Below are positions 26,901-39,360 of a DNA stretch of 64,000 nt, piece after piece (positions within the stretch are counted from its first letter, which is position 1; each line of letters opens with the position of its first letter). The translations under genes were made by a program, and so were the position numbers. The notes under the pieces were generated by a model. That model did not search any database. It was given only the letters and a program-made list of their open reading frames with translations, and had not been told where the DNA came from. This DNA is from Rhizopus arrhizus. Taxonomy: Eukaryota > Mucoromycota > Mucoromycetes > Mucorales > Rhizopodaceae. The stretch is from assembly GCA_024220505.1 (NCBI GenBank), contig JAKZZE010000002.1:124001-188000 (forward strand). Reading direction: 5' to 3'.

Positions 26901-28029
26901 CCACGCGAAGGTAAAAGTACATTTGATCCCAACCTGGTCTTGTTGCAGGCGAAAAACCTGAAAAAAAAATGGCTTAAAAAAAGAACACAAAAGAGAACCA
27001 CCCAGGAGCCATACCCAAAAGACCATGGAACAGAAAAGAGCCATAACCAGTGCACCCGACCAGAACCATTATTATTTTTCTCTGTTTTTTCTTTTCTTCT
27101 TTGATAGGGAGAGAAAAAAAAAAGAAATAGAAAAATGGAAATGACCTTTTATAGCTTAAATTTCTTATCTTCAAATTCCTTGGTTACTTATGTTTATTTA
27201 TTTGGAATTCTTTTTTTTTTTTTTTTTCACCCGCACACATGAAATTAAGGAGTAAATAAACTCTTGATTGACTTTTTTTTTTCTCTTCATATGAAATACT
27301 ATCCTAATTAAAGATAAGGATTGAAAGGAAAAATAAAACAAAAAGGAACGCGTTAAAAAAAGGAGCTTTATCACATTCTTCACTCAAGACATATCCAAAT
27401 CGTTTTCAATGTTCACTATATTTATTGTTCGTAATATATATAATTTGATTCTCTCTTTCTCTCTCTCTCTTTCTCACATACACTCACACACAAAATACCA
27501 AGTTGAATCACATTTTTTGTTTGTGCGTCAAATATAAACAAAACAAAAGGATGGGAAAAGAATGACTTTTTATATTTATTTTACTAAGCTACCACTTCAC
27601 TAATTCCAGACATATCAACTCAGTAAAATATAAGAACCAATCACTATACGCACGGTTTATTTGGTGCCTAGAAACAAAATATAACAGAAGCCAAAACATC
27701 TACCGCTGTAAGGTTGATTTGGTTGTGAAACATGATGACCAAAAAAAAATAAAAAAAATAAAAAATGAAATGTAGATTAGAATGTTTGTTACAAAGACTG
27801 TGGGCTGAAAAGGAATCTTTTTCTTTTGCATGAAAATTGTACTAGCGTCACACAAACTATTTTCATTTTGCTATCTATATTTTTCAATAAGAAAAAGGGA
27901 TACAAATTGACTTACAAAATACCGACTTATCATAGAAGGAAAACACTTGTGAGTCAAACTAAAATGAATTGTACTCAAAATGAGAGATGATTAAATCCTT
28001 TACATGCTTCTGTTTTTCGTCAATAAACA

Positions 28030-28064
<35 letters not shown>

Positions 28065-28582
28065 TACTCCGAACCATATTTTTTCCTTTATTTACTGTGC
28101 CTCTGCTCTCAGAATCTCTTTAAACAACCATATATTGCAACCGCCACAATTTTTTAACAACTTAATAAAAAAAAAGGACTCAATGGAAGGCTTTTTTATT
28201 ACTCTCCTTTTTTTAATAGTTACTTCATTTGATTCAGATAGTTCACTAAAAGGTAAGCCTTCTGATACTGACACGTTGGTTGCTTTACCATTTTTGTTTT
28301 ACTGTGCTCACATAAGAAGTAACGCATCTCCTTTGGCAACAAACAAGCCTTCAGTGCCTCTTTAGACATATGGAAAACAGCAGTAGCGTTTCTCCTATTA
28401 ACATGGGTCTGACGTTTGATCCAATCGGCATGATGAACATCATGCGTCAAATCCCATTTCATCTGCAAACTGGGATATTGGACAAATGTTCATTAGCATA
28501 TTCAGGAGCGCTTAATTGAACAAAGAGGGATTAAAAAAATGTTGATAGATGAAGTTGACAAAATTTGATAAATTGTTGTCAG
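23974..28582. other. 4.6-kb gene desert
   Basis: No supported gene on either strand. It is AT-rich with simple sequence, including a CT-rich microsatellite (about 27452-27475) followed by CA repeats, a 29-base T run (28034-28062), and many short A/T blocks. A minus-strand frame at 25576-25776 (VNVTGVQSIHTDDSLGLVSA) looks faintly like a decayed exon but has no continuation. Open frames near 27000-27400 and 28100-28470 are low-complexity shadows. Confidence 0.55.
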
Positions 28583-28932
28583 TACAGTGCTTCCACTCTC
28601 AATTTACTGAATTTTTGAAAACTACGCCCTATTTTTTGAAGAATTTTGGGCACTTGTGATATTAATTTGCCCAGAAAAATGAGATTAATTTAATCAATTA
28701 TTTGAGACCATTTTCCCCAGCTTTTGGTCAAACAATTATATACAGTGCATCCACTCTCAAATCGCACTCTTCTTGAACCTCAATCCAGTCTTAATTTATT
28801 AAATGTTTGCAAACACTGTCCACTTTTTTGAATACTCTTAGACATTGGCGCGAGGTTAAATTGCCCAGAAAAAGAAGGCTAGTTTGGTCAAATGTTTGAA
28901 ACTAATTTACCCAGACTTTCGAAAATATGTTG
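28583..28932. repeat. Tandem pair of Tc1/mariner-like terminal repeats
   Basis: Two adjacent diverged direct copies of a ~158-bp unit begin at 28583 (TACAGTGCTTCCACTCTCAA) and 28741 (TACAGTGCATCCACTCTCAA). Both share, in order, TTGCCCAGAAAAA, a TTTGARAC/TTTGAAAC block and a CCCAG block. TA followed by CAGTG at the outer edge is typical of Tc1/mariner ends inserted at TA. No inverted partner and no transposase are visible nearby, so this is a remnant. Confidence 0.55.
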
Positions 28933-29138
28933 TCCACTTTTTACAAATAATTTAACCCAAGCTCAATTCAAAGCAGTTTATATAAATTCTTTATTTAAGC
29001 AATAACCTTTTAATTATTTAATATACTTATAATAGTAGCCTTTAGCAAGATGAATCAAAGTGGAGTGAAATGTTGTGATGATAGCTATTCTTCTTCAACA
29101 GATTCGTCTTCACTATTGTTTTCTTCGTCATTATCATT

Positions 29139-30942
29139 TTATTCACTAACTAGTTCATCGTCTTGAGAAGAGGGAATCATAGGAGAGATATACTCATCAA
29201 TGTCAATCATCTTGGCATTGCTATTCTTTTTTCTTCCTCTCTTGATGTTGGGCATAGAGTGGCTGGGTCTCCTACTGTATTCAGTAATCATAGCTTCTAT
29301 GTTTTTTATCATCAACTAATGAAAACAAATGTAAAGATGTAGAAAGAAAAAATTTAAAAAACTTTCCTCTAAAATAATTAAATCAATCAAAACTGGTTTC
29401 ATTTACCTCCATTTGAGCAAATCCTTCTATCATTTTTTTAATGGCATCACCTTTTAATTCTCTCTCGGTGCTTGGATAATTGAAACAGCATATTCTTTGT
29501 ATGGTATACACCTTTTTCCCGACTATATTCACCCCATATAGTGTACAGGATAAACCCATAATCTGAACCATAGGTACAACGACATCCTTTATCCTGGTGG
29601 GAGTTATATATGGCATACGCTTTAATGCAGCATTAAGGTGTGCTTTGGTTGTAAGAGCAGACTTTAAAAAGTCGTAATTGACTTTTGAAAAGGTGATTGA
29701 GGCTTCCCGGGCGACTTCTCCAGTAGCAACATCTAATTTGTCAGTATTGATGTCTTTTATTATAACTCGGAACTCCAAGTTAAAATGCAAATTGGATACT
29801 GACAAATATGGCGAAGTGGTGTCTTCCCTGCATGAGTGACTTCTGTTAATATATACTGTATATAATCTTGACTTGTAACTTACCATTGGATAAAGTACTG
29901 ATTGGGATCAAAAAACAGTTCAATAACAGGACCCCAGAATTTAATTAGGAATGACATCTCTGTGAATTTTTGCTGTGAGGCTGGAGTGAATAACAGTGGC
30001 TTATTTACTACTTGATCCAAACTATGTAGCATGAGTGTTAGATCAGTATGATTTACGCTTTATAGTATTATACTTTACATGTGTACGTGGATCATCTTTA
30101 TTCCTCTTTCATTACTATCGGTATAGGCATACGATTCAATATCTTCCAGAACTTTTTTTGTAGTGATATGATTTTTAATCTAATTTACAGTATTTATACC
30201 CGTTTTTGCATAATGTATTATGTTGATCGTGTTACCTTTTTTATTTCTTTGTTTAATGATTGTAAGTCTTTCTCCGCTTTTTCAACAATTAACTTAAATC
30301 TACTGTTCAGCTGAGTTAGAGTGACACCTATCAGTTTCAGCTGATTTTTGTTTGTGAAATCAATCATGACATTGCGAGACAAGAACGCGATGCATTTCGA
30401 TTTCCATGTCGTTAATTCTATCTCATTTCCAACAGACAGAGTCCTGCTACCCAAAGTGCCCTCCATTCCTTCAAAGACGGTGTTATCAGGAGTGCTGATT
30501 TTAAGCTTCCTCTTTGGTGGCACTCTGGTCGTTGATGCTGTTCTGAGCCGCTTGTATCTTTGAGTCTGCATTTGCAGCTCAATAAGATGTATCGTATTTA
30601 CTCTAATAATTTCCTTGATGTCGTGTGAGATCACTCAAAAGATTCTTAAAATTAATAATTTGACTGTATATCATATATAGCACTTCGTGCTGTGTACAAT
30701 AAACAGCCCACACAATTTATACCGTTACTACCTCGGACCCTAAATCATATTGTTATATTCTAAGACGTAGTTTGTATTGAATGGGCTCTCTCGTCCTTAC
30801 TTAATAAAGTGGTTCAAGGGACTCATCGATTATTTGATTTATTTGTTAATTTTATTAATCGAGAGAAACAACACGCCTATTCCACATGTTTCTCTGAATT
30901 TGATTTTTGTAATTCTTCATATATTTCTTTATCAGTGGCCAT
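29139..30942 (-). pseudogene. Broken multi-exon gene of a mucoralean repeat-associated protein family
   Basis: Minus-strand exons with good splice sites: 30634-30236 (start lost), 30179-30079, 30021-29884, 29839-29407 and 29315-29139. Content: basic region KRLRTASTTRVPPKRKLK; LDQVVNKPLLF; FLIKFWGPVIELFFDPNQYF; REDTTSPYL; VATGEVAREASI; TTKAHLNAAL; VVVPMVQIMGLSCTLYGVN; KKMIEGFAQME; then LMIKNIEAMI and an acidic tail. I recall such proteins as highly repeated in Mucorales next to transposons; the function is unknown. Damage: an in-frame TGA lies just before the first readable codon of the long exon at 30634. A likely original first exon (30942-30877, starting MATDKEIYEELQKSN) stops at TAG and is cut off from the rest by ~240 bp of unrelated DNA. 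A TAA at 29141-29139 cuts the acidic tail, which continues in frame afterwards. Confidence 0.55.
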
Positions 30943-33365
30943 TCTAGTATTTGTTGTTTATGATAAAGTGCTAGCAATAACAAGGATGAAGATAGAGTGT
31001 GTGTGTGAGATAGAAGAAAAAAGGAAAACAAAGAGCTTTTTTTTCTGAAGTATGTACGTTATCACGTCCTTAAAAAAAACTGCGACGCCCTTTCACGAAT
31101 AAAAGTAATGATGTCATTATTTATTTAATTTTCTTACTTTTTTTGTAGGAAGCTTATTATTTTTAACTGAGCGTTCAAATTCTACTTGGTATATACCATG
31201 AGCACTCCTAATGAAGTACGTGACCATCATAGCGTATTTGATTAGGTGCAGGAACTAGCTCTGTGTGAAGCGATCAGTGGATAGTGCTCATGGTTTTGTC
31301 CTTAGATACTTATTGTTCAGTTTGTATAGCACGGATCTGGTAACTTGGAAGGTGATGCTTACTTTCAAGCGAACACTGCTCAATATAGTGACCATTGCAA
31401 TCTGCTAATGGGCCCATCCTTACTGCTATGCCTTTTAAAATTGTTGTTGCTTTATTTTGGTAGGTAATAACGTCTTGACTGTTCAAGCAAAAAAACTAAT
31501 CATCAGGTAAATCAATAATTAGGTTAATCTACATTTTCAAATTGTATTTTACCAGCGCATACTAGAATATATTTCGTTAACGTCTGATCAGAAGTAGTAA
31601 AAAAAAAAAAAGAAAAAAAATGATCACGTGGACGTTGGTATTTGTGATATTTCCGACGATGGTAGAAGACGCTGTATTGGAGACAACCGAAATGGTTTAG
31701 GGTTGTAAATGATCCATTGGACAGCGAACAGAAGGTATTAATGAATACTGTATCATCTATTTCATCAAATGGTTGATTTAGCTTGAGGATAAGATTGTGA
31801 ATATCTCGGCGCAACTTGGAAACCAGACGTGGGAAGGAAGGCTGGTCAGATTACAATAAAGGACGAGTACAGCCGAAATTGTGATCATAAGTAAACAATT
31901 GAGACACCCTGGGTTTTTTGTGTCGTGCTTGAGCAATCCAATAATCATCAGGAATCACAGCAAATATCAGACAGAGGCAAGCGGAGAAATGTAGCAGGAA
32001 CGCACTTTATATGTTGTGTATCTACATACCCAAAAGAATCAACAGCCTCGTATATGATCTGCATAAAGTTATTAGCGTGAATAGTAGGACGTATTCGCAA
32101 GAGAGGAAAGAAGAGCGCTGTTCTTGTCTATGTATTCTCTGAATGGAATCGTCATATGTGATCTAGCAAGATAGATTGACTATAAGACTGAGAGAGGTTG
32201 TCTTCTAGGAGTTGACGAAGCCAGCGTATCTATAAATTGTGTCGTTGAGTCCCTGGATCCAAAAGACCTAACCCACCTAAAATTGGATCTAAACACAACT
32301 GCTTGTACTATGCGGATGACTAAGTGCTACATGCTATCATACAGATCTGTACTTAATTTAATATAAGCGCTTGCTCCCCATTTATCAGTCTATTTTGGTA
32401 GATATACATACATATTAATAAGTTTACATTTCCAAATACCCACATTATAAATCGTTAATAATGCCTTTGGTGTACAATGATTATCTTTGGAGTACAGTAA
32501 CATCGGCAATCTTGTTTTGACTGTAGATGGCATATGCTTAGCACAGAATAGAGAGCACATTCTCTTGATCAGAATGAGATGGCTATTTGGTATGCAAATA
32601 AGCAGGTAGTAGAACACATCTATTTGTAATACTATAGCCATGTTTGCATAAGAAAAGAGGATTGATGTCAGCGATGCTAGTTATGATGATCAACATATTA
32701 AAAAAGAATAATGACAATGATATATCTGATTACCCAAACTATACAATCATTCCACAGTAAAGTAAAAGGTGGTACAATGGTAAGAAAATATAAAGTATTA
32801 TAATAAATAGGATAAGATGGAAATACTAATCTGATATAAAGATGTAGGCTTCATTATCTTTATCGCTTTTCATCACTTCCAGCATATATAAGAAGGCTTG
32901 TGTCCATAGCATCACCTAGCTTTGTATATAAAAATAATCTACATTTACAAGATCGTAATGAAAATAACGTTCAGTTTTTAAAACACATTGGTAACTATTC
33001 ATTTTTATGTTATTTAAATGAAGGGTTTATCTGGCTACAGTGACATCTTTGCTTATGACTGAAAAAGGCTCTATCACCATCCCGCCTTTCAGCATCGGCT
33101 GATTAGAGTCCATATCACAGTTCGTATATCAAAACACTGTATAAAAAGCTTTTGGATGTATTTCTGATACTACTGCAAATATGAGTAACAAATAATGCTC
33201 TAGCTACAAGTAAATTTTAAAGCATATTATTGATTGTGAGTCCATGTATTACAAAAATGTAGAGCATTATATAAAGATCCACAGCCGCAAGATGCATACA
33301 ATAAAAAATTAAGAATATTTGAAATTCAATAGTCTATATTTATCTATAAATAATAATGAAAAGAT
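30943..33365. other. Gene-poor region with decayed coding traces
   Basis: No intact gene. On the minus strand between about 32150 and 31520 there are protein-like fragments interrupted by stops (for example IHANNFMQIIYEAVDSFGY and PTSGFQVAPRYSQSYP), suggesting another dead repeat-family gene. A long inverted repeat at 31195-31294 is listed separately. The remaining sequence is AT-rich without features. Confidence 0.4.
31195..31294. repeat. 100-bp element bounded by a perfect 12-bp inverted repeat
   Basis: ACCATGAGCACT at 31195-31206 is exactly complementary to AGTGCTCATGGT at 31283-31294, with a 76-base interior that is less AT-rich than its surroundings. It could fold as a stem with a large loop (a non-coding RNA) or be a very small inverted-repeat element. 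It is not a tRNA: no B-box-like sequence is seen. Confidence 0.5.
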
Positions 33366-34462
33366 TCAAGAAGTAGCAGTATCCACAGCAATGGGCTGCT
33401 TTTTTATCTTTAGGTTGTGGTTTCTAGGTTCCCATAACTGTGGTAAAACTTTAGGTAAATCATGAATGTCGTCTATTTGATAATCGCCGTGATTTGATTT
33501 GGATGCGTCATCAGCAAGATGAACTGTAGTCCATCCAAATTTCTATAATTATGATTATTATTTAAGAGAGCCACTCGAAGATATATACAACCTATTACCT
33601 GTGCTGCATCAATATTAAGGGCAGAATCGTCAACTAAATAGCATTGACTTGGATCTTGCACTCCAGCATCTCTCATTGCTCTTAGGAATGATTCAGGTTC
33701 TACAGATAGAATATATCTTAGTTGCATTGATTTCCCAAAGATTTAATCTATGTTTACCTGGCTTGCAGTTAAAATCGGGAATAGCATAATTAGTATATGT
33801 CAAGCCTTCAAACTCATTTTCAATCCCCAATAACCTCAAGCATCGAACAGCGTGCTGTGATGATCCCTAGTTAGTATATTGTTATGACAATATTTCTTTT
33901 ACTTACAGGTTTATATGCATTTGTAAAGACCCACTTCTTACATTGAAGACCTTTTAAAATATGCATCAAAGCCTCATCCTTCTTAATTAAGTCATCTAAA
34001 GGTAATGATTGATCCACTTTTGTATCTGTAAATGATAATAAAAGAGGTTACAAACTTCTCAAGCTACTCTATTATTTTTCTTCATCTACCAAAATCCAGT
34101 GGATCAACATTATGGTGCTTAGTTAAACCTCTTAAAGAAAGACCATAGGTTTCGTGATAATGTGCCTGTATTGCAACCACTATTTTTTTTTAAAAATAAA
34201 CATTTTTTGTATCACTTTACGTCATTACCTTCTTCTTCAGGAACACCAACTTCTTTAACAAAATACTCTCTAATTCTGCAAATACGATTAACCATTTAAA
34301 AAGATGCTATAAAAATTAAGCTATTTACTTTTCTTTCATTAAAGTATGTATTTTTAAATTTTTATTCTATTAATGATGCGATTAATATCTTGTAAAATAA
34401 TTCTATGCTTTTTTTTTTACATAGAGACAGTTGTCACAATCAAAGAAAAAGACTGGTTTCAT
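33366..34462 (-). CDS. HAD-superfamily pyrimidine 5'-nucleotidase (SDT1/PHM8-like)
   Basis: Eight small exons: 34462-34421, 34366-34329, 34275-34229, 34179-34090, 34025-33907, 33866-33758, 33699-33599 and 33542-33366, giving 240 residues. The family dephosphorylates nucleoside monophosphates (UMP/CMP and analogues) or lysophosphatidate; the substrate here cannot be decided. HAD motif I is FFDCDNCLY at residues 6-14, where the two Asp flanking Cys are the nucleophile and general acid. Motif II is the FTNAYK block near 110, and motif IV is YLVDDSALNID near 170. LRGLTKHHNVDP and FEGLTYTNYA are family signatures. The C-terminal ~45 residues are variable and Lys-rich. It is transcribed divergently from LPD1 across 737 bp. 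Confidence 0.9.
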
Positions 34463-35199
34463 TTTTTGCTCTATTTTATATAAAATTGTAAAGAAAAAAA
34501 AAAAGAGTAAGAAAAAAAAAATATTCACCGTTGTTTTATAGCTTTTAGATACGACGCAGCAAAATGATTCATTCAGCTGAACTTAAATTATGTTGTATCA
34601 GTAGTTGATGAAACCAATCTCAATCTGTATATTTACTCATTTTTGAATTGTGTTTAATGACTTGATGTGTTTTTGAAACTTTCTAATATACTGGATAGTA
34701 TATATATAATAGTTAAAATAAAAACTGCTGCTTTTTTTTTAATATACACGTTTATAAAAAAGATTGTCATTGTGCTTTTTTCGTTTAATGTTACATTGTC
34801 ATCATTCGGCTTGTACTATTCTTGCATTAAATAGTTGAACGCTTATAGCACAATTCAATTCGAGGCACTGCCTACGACTTTTCCCACGATATTCACTTTT
34901 CAAATACTGTGTACCTATTCCTATTATCAGATTATTACATATTTATGAGTGCGTTATAAGAATGGATATAATTTCATTTAGAAAGGGAGAGAATATTCTT
35001 CAAATAGTTGATTTGGCTTCAACAAGAATAGTGTTTTGACACTTATCTTCAATGAGGTCCAATCTGCCAATTGCTCTTTCTGAGAATTAAAGAATAGATG
35101 TGACTTTCGAATTTCTTTTTGGGGGGTTTGCAGACAAAAAGCTCTTTTCTTTTATAACTCTTTCCCGGCTTTTAATTCATTTTTTCTCTTTGCAGCAAA
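34463..35199. promoter_or_regulatory. Divergent promoter region of the HAD nucleotidase and LPD1
   Basis: 737 bp without coding sequence between two start codons facing outward. AT-rich. On the LPD1 side a GGGGGG tract at about 35122 and a pyrimidine-rich stretch (CTTTTCTTTTATAACTC) lie within 80 bp of the ATG. Confidence 0.5.
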
Positions 35200-37018
<1,819 letters not shown>

Positions 37019-37462
37019 TATGTTATTTAATTAAAGAGACACAACCCCAAAAAGAACGAAATAACGATTAAACAAACTGTTATAGATTTATGCTTTTATT
37101 TTACTAATTCTTTGATCTTGAGTTTTTCAAACTTATCTCATAAGCTTGACTGTATGAATATACATAAACTAACGAGAATCTGTTAAAAATATGTAGATGA
37201 AAAAGAAATGCTCTTGTATATTAATAACAGAACGAATGATGAAACAAGCGATGTATGACAAGCAAATCTCGTACAGCGGGAAAAATAATAAAGAAAGGGG
37301 AAAGGGGGTTTCACAGTTTACTGATTCAATAAGAAAGATTTAGAATTAGATACATATGATGGATAAAATGTAAACAGTATTCATCATTGTTGCTCAAAGG
37401 GACTTTCAAAAAAATCTCTTTTTATTTTTATTTTCTGTCTTTTTTTTTTGTAAAAAAAAAAA
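37019..37462. other. Intergenic region, LPD1 to four-TM protein
   Basis: AT-rich 3' and 5' flanks; no gene or repeat seen. Confidence 0.7.
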
Positions 37463-38172
37463 ATGACAGACTATAAACGCAGTCTATCAACAAACCTAGG
37501 ATACATATTAGGCTTCCTAGGAATGGCTGGGCTTGCGTTAACTATTCTATCGCTACTACCACTCAACATATATAATGTATACTCCAGTATAACAGCCCTT
37601 AAAGAATTAATCAAGTTTGAGCATGACAGAACAAGTAAATGGGATTTCTGGATATTTTCAACTGATGCCAAATTGTACATTATTTTTTTACTTGGCGTAA
37701 TCTTTTCAGCAACGCTGACCATTCTCTTTACACTCATCACTTATTTTTGTCGAAAAAGACCGAGTTATAATGGTGAACAGCAACACATTTCAGCCGAAGC
37801 GAACGGCTACAAACAATATCAACAACAACCTAGTTACAATAACAGTACCTGGTTTGTCCGTATATCCAGCTTAGTGATATTGCTACATTTATCACTTGCA
37901 CTATTTGGTAAAGTACATAAGCTCATGATAAGTAGCATATGCTTACATGTTTTAATATAGGAACACATTTGAAATATATTGTCAAGAGCGATACCAGCGT
38001 TATACCTTTACAGATTCAATCTACCACTTTTGTATGTTTGTTAATAATGTGGATAAACTACCTCTCAGTGACATTCTTCTTATTCATTTTGCTTTTTGCT
38101 TCCTGTTTTATTTTGTTGGGAGCAAGAAGAGAACAACGTGAGCAAGATCCAGAAAGACAGCCTTTGCTTTAA
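37463..38172 (+). CDS. Four-transmembrane membrane protein, unknown function
   Basis: Two exons, 37463-37907 and 37961-38172, encode 218 residues. Hydrophobic segments lie at about 11-35, 69-95, 131-149 and 171-203. The loop between TM2 and TM3 is polar with a Gln-rich stretch (YKQYQQQPSYNN), and the short C-tail is highly charged, ending RQPLL, a possible dileucine sorting signal after acidic residues. The N-terminus has no cleavable signal. The layout recalls fungal four-TM cortical proteins, but I see no family signature and do not assign one. The second exon restores the fourth TM segment; without it the frame ends just after TM3. Confidence 0.8.
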
Positions 38173-39360
38173 TACAAGATAATAAAAGAAACAAGAAGAA
38201 AAAAGAGAAAGGGAAAAATATACTTTATATTAACTCGGTGATGATCCCCTTACTACTACGATTTATTTTGATTGATACTTACATGCTTATTAATTTATTG
38301 ATACACAAACTATCAAACGATAAAAAAAAAACACTTCATTTACTCTGCAAATCTTGGTTAAGTTATATTTTGATCCAAATGACAGTCAGTAAAATCAGTT
38401 TGAAGCTTTTTTTCTTCTAATAAAAGCGTCAAACAAATCCAAGGGATGAAAGAATCATGACATACGCTCTGAATTTTGTTCGACTTTGAATGACATATTA
38501 TCATTATGTAGCCATATCCTTAAATGCAGTTTCCTGTATTGTATATAATAGAATTCTGGTTTATGAAAAGTTTACTCAATTTCATTTATTTTGTAATATT
38601 TACGTTTTAAATATTTAAAATAATTAACGACTGCTAACAGAGCATTGTATATTACTTTTCAATTGTTTTGCTTCGCCAAAACCAATGAGTCGGCTAATCG
38701 CTAAAGTACATTGAGATATGAAACACCCTTGTTACAAAAAAAAAATCAGTTGTTTAAAGAGCTGTTATTGACTGAAATGAATATCATAAAGTGGTGAATT
38801 CAATCAAAGCAGTAACCGATTTTCTTTCTCTTGTATTATTTTTAAAAGCATGCCCGAAAAGATATATTTTTTTCATCTTTTTGCTTAATTTGCGCACGCG
38901 AATAACGATCAGTCAAAAACGATCGACATTTCAATTTCATAAGAAATTTATGCAGACATAAATATAATTTAATGAAGTAGCTTGCTTTTTCATAAAAAAA
39001 AAAAAAAAAAAAAAGGATACGCTTCTTCGATCACATACTTTATTGAAACATACGCTCGTTTTTAGTGAAGCTTGCTCTCTGGAATGTTCCTTTTCTTTCA
39101 AAGAAAACAATGCTCCTTGGACTACGATTCATGGCAGATTGTATATGAATTTCATGAATGAATGACGACATCATGTTCCAAGGCAACTCGACTTACGTAT
39201 GAATGTCGTTGAGATAATGAAACTAAACTATTTCTAAAAATAGTAAAAAAACAATTCTAGCGAATGAAAGTGAAAGCATAAAAGTAATGAATAAGGGATC
39301 ACATAGTAGTTAAAATTGAAGTTTCCTTTTTTTTTTTTTTTTTTTTTTCTTTTCTCAAAT
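38173..39360. other. Intergenic region, four-TM protein to tricalbin-like gene
   Basis: About 1.2 kb, AT-rich, with an A run at about 38995-39014 and a 22-base T run (39327-39348) ending 12 bp before the next ATG. No gene is supported; the 38238-38420 open frame is low-complexity. Confidence 0.6.

Noticed and set aside
31195..31294. tRNA gene
   Set aside because: Considered because of the terminal complementarity, but no A-box/B-box pair or cloverleaf arms are visible; no tRNA was found elsewhere in the window by eye.
22854..33365. Centromere
   Set aside because: The island is gene-poor and AT-rich, but no repeat or motif in it is diagnostic, and I cannot test chromatin from sequence.
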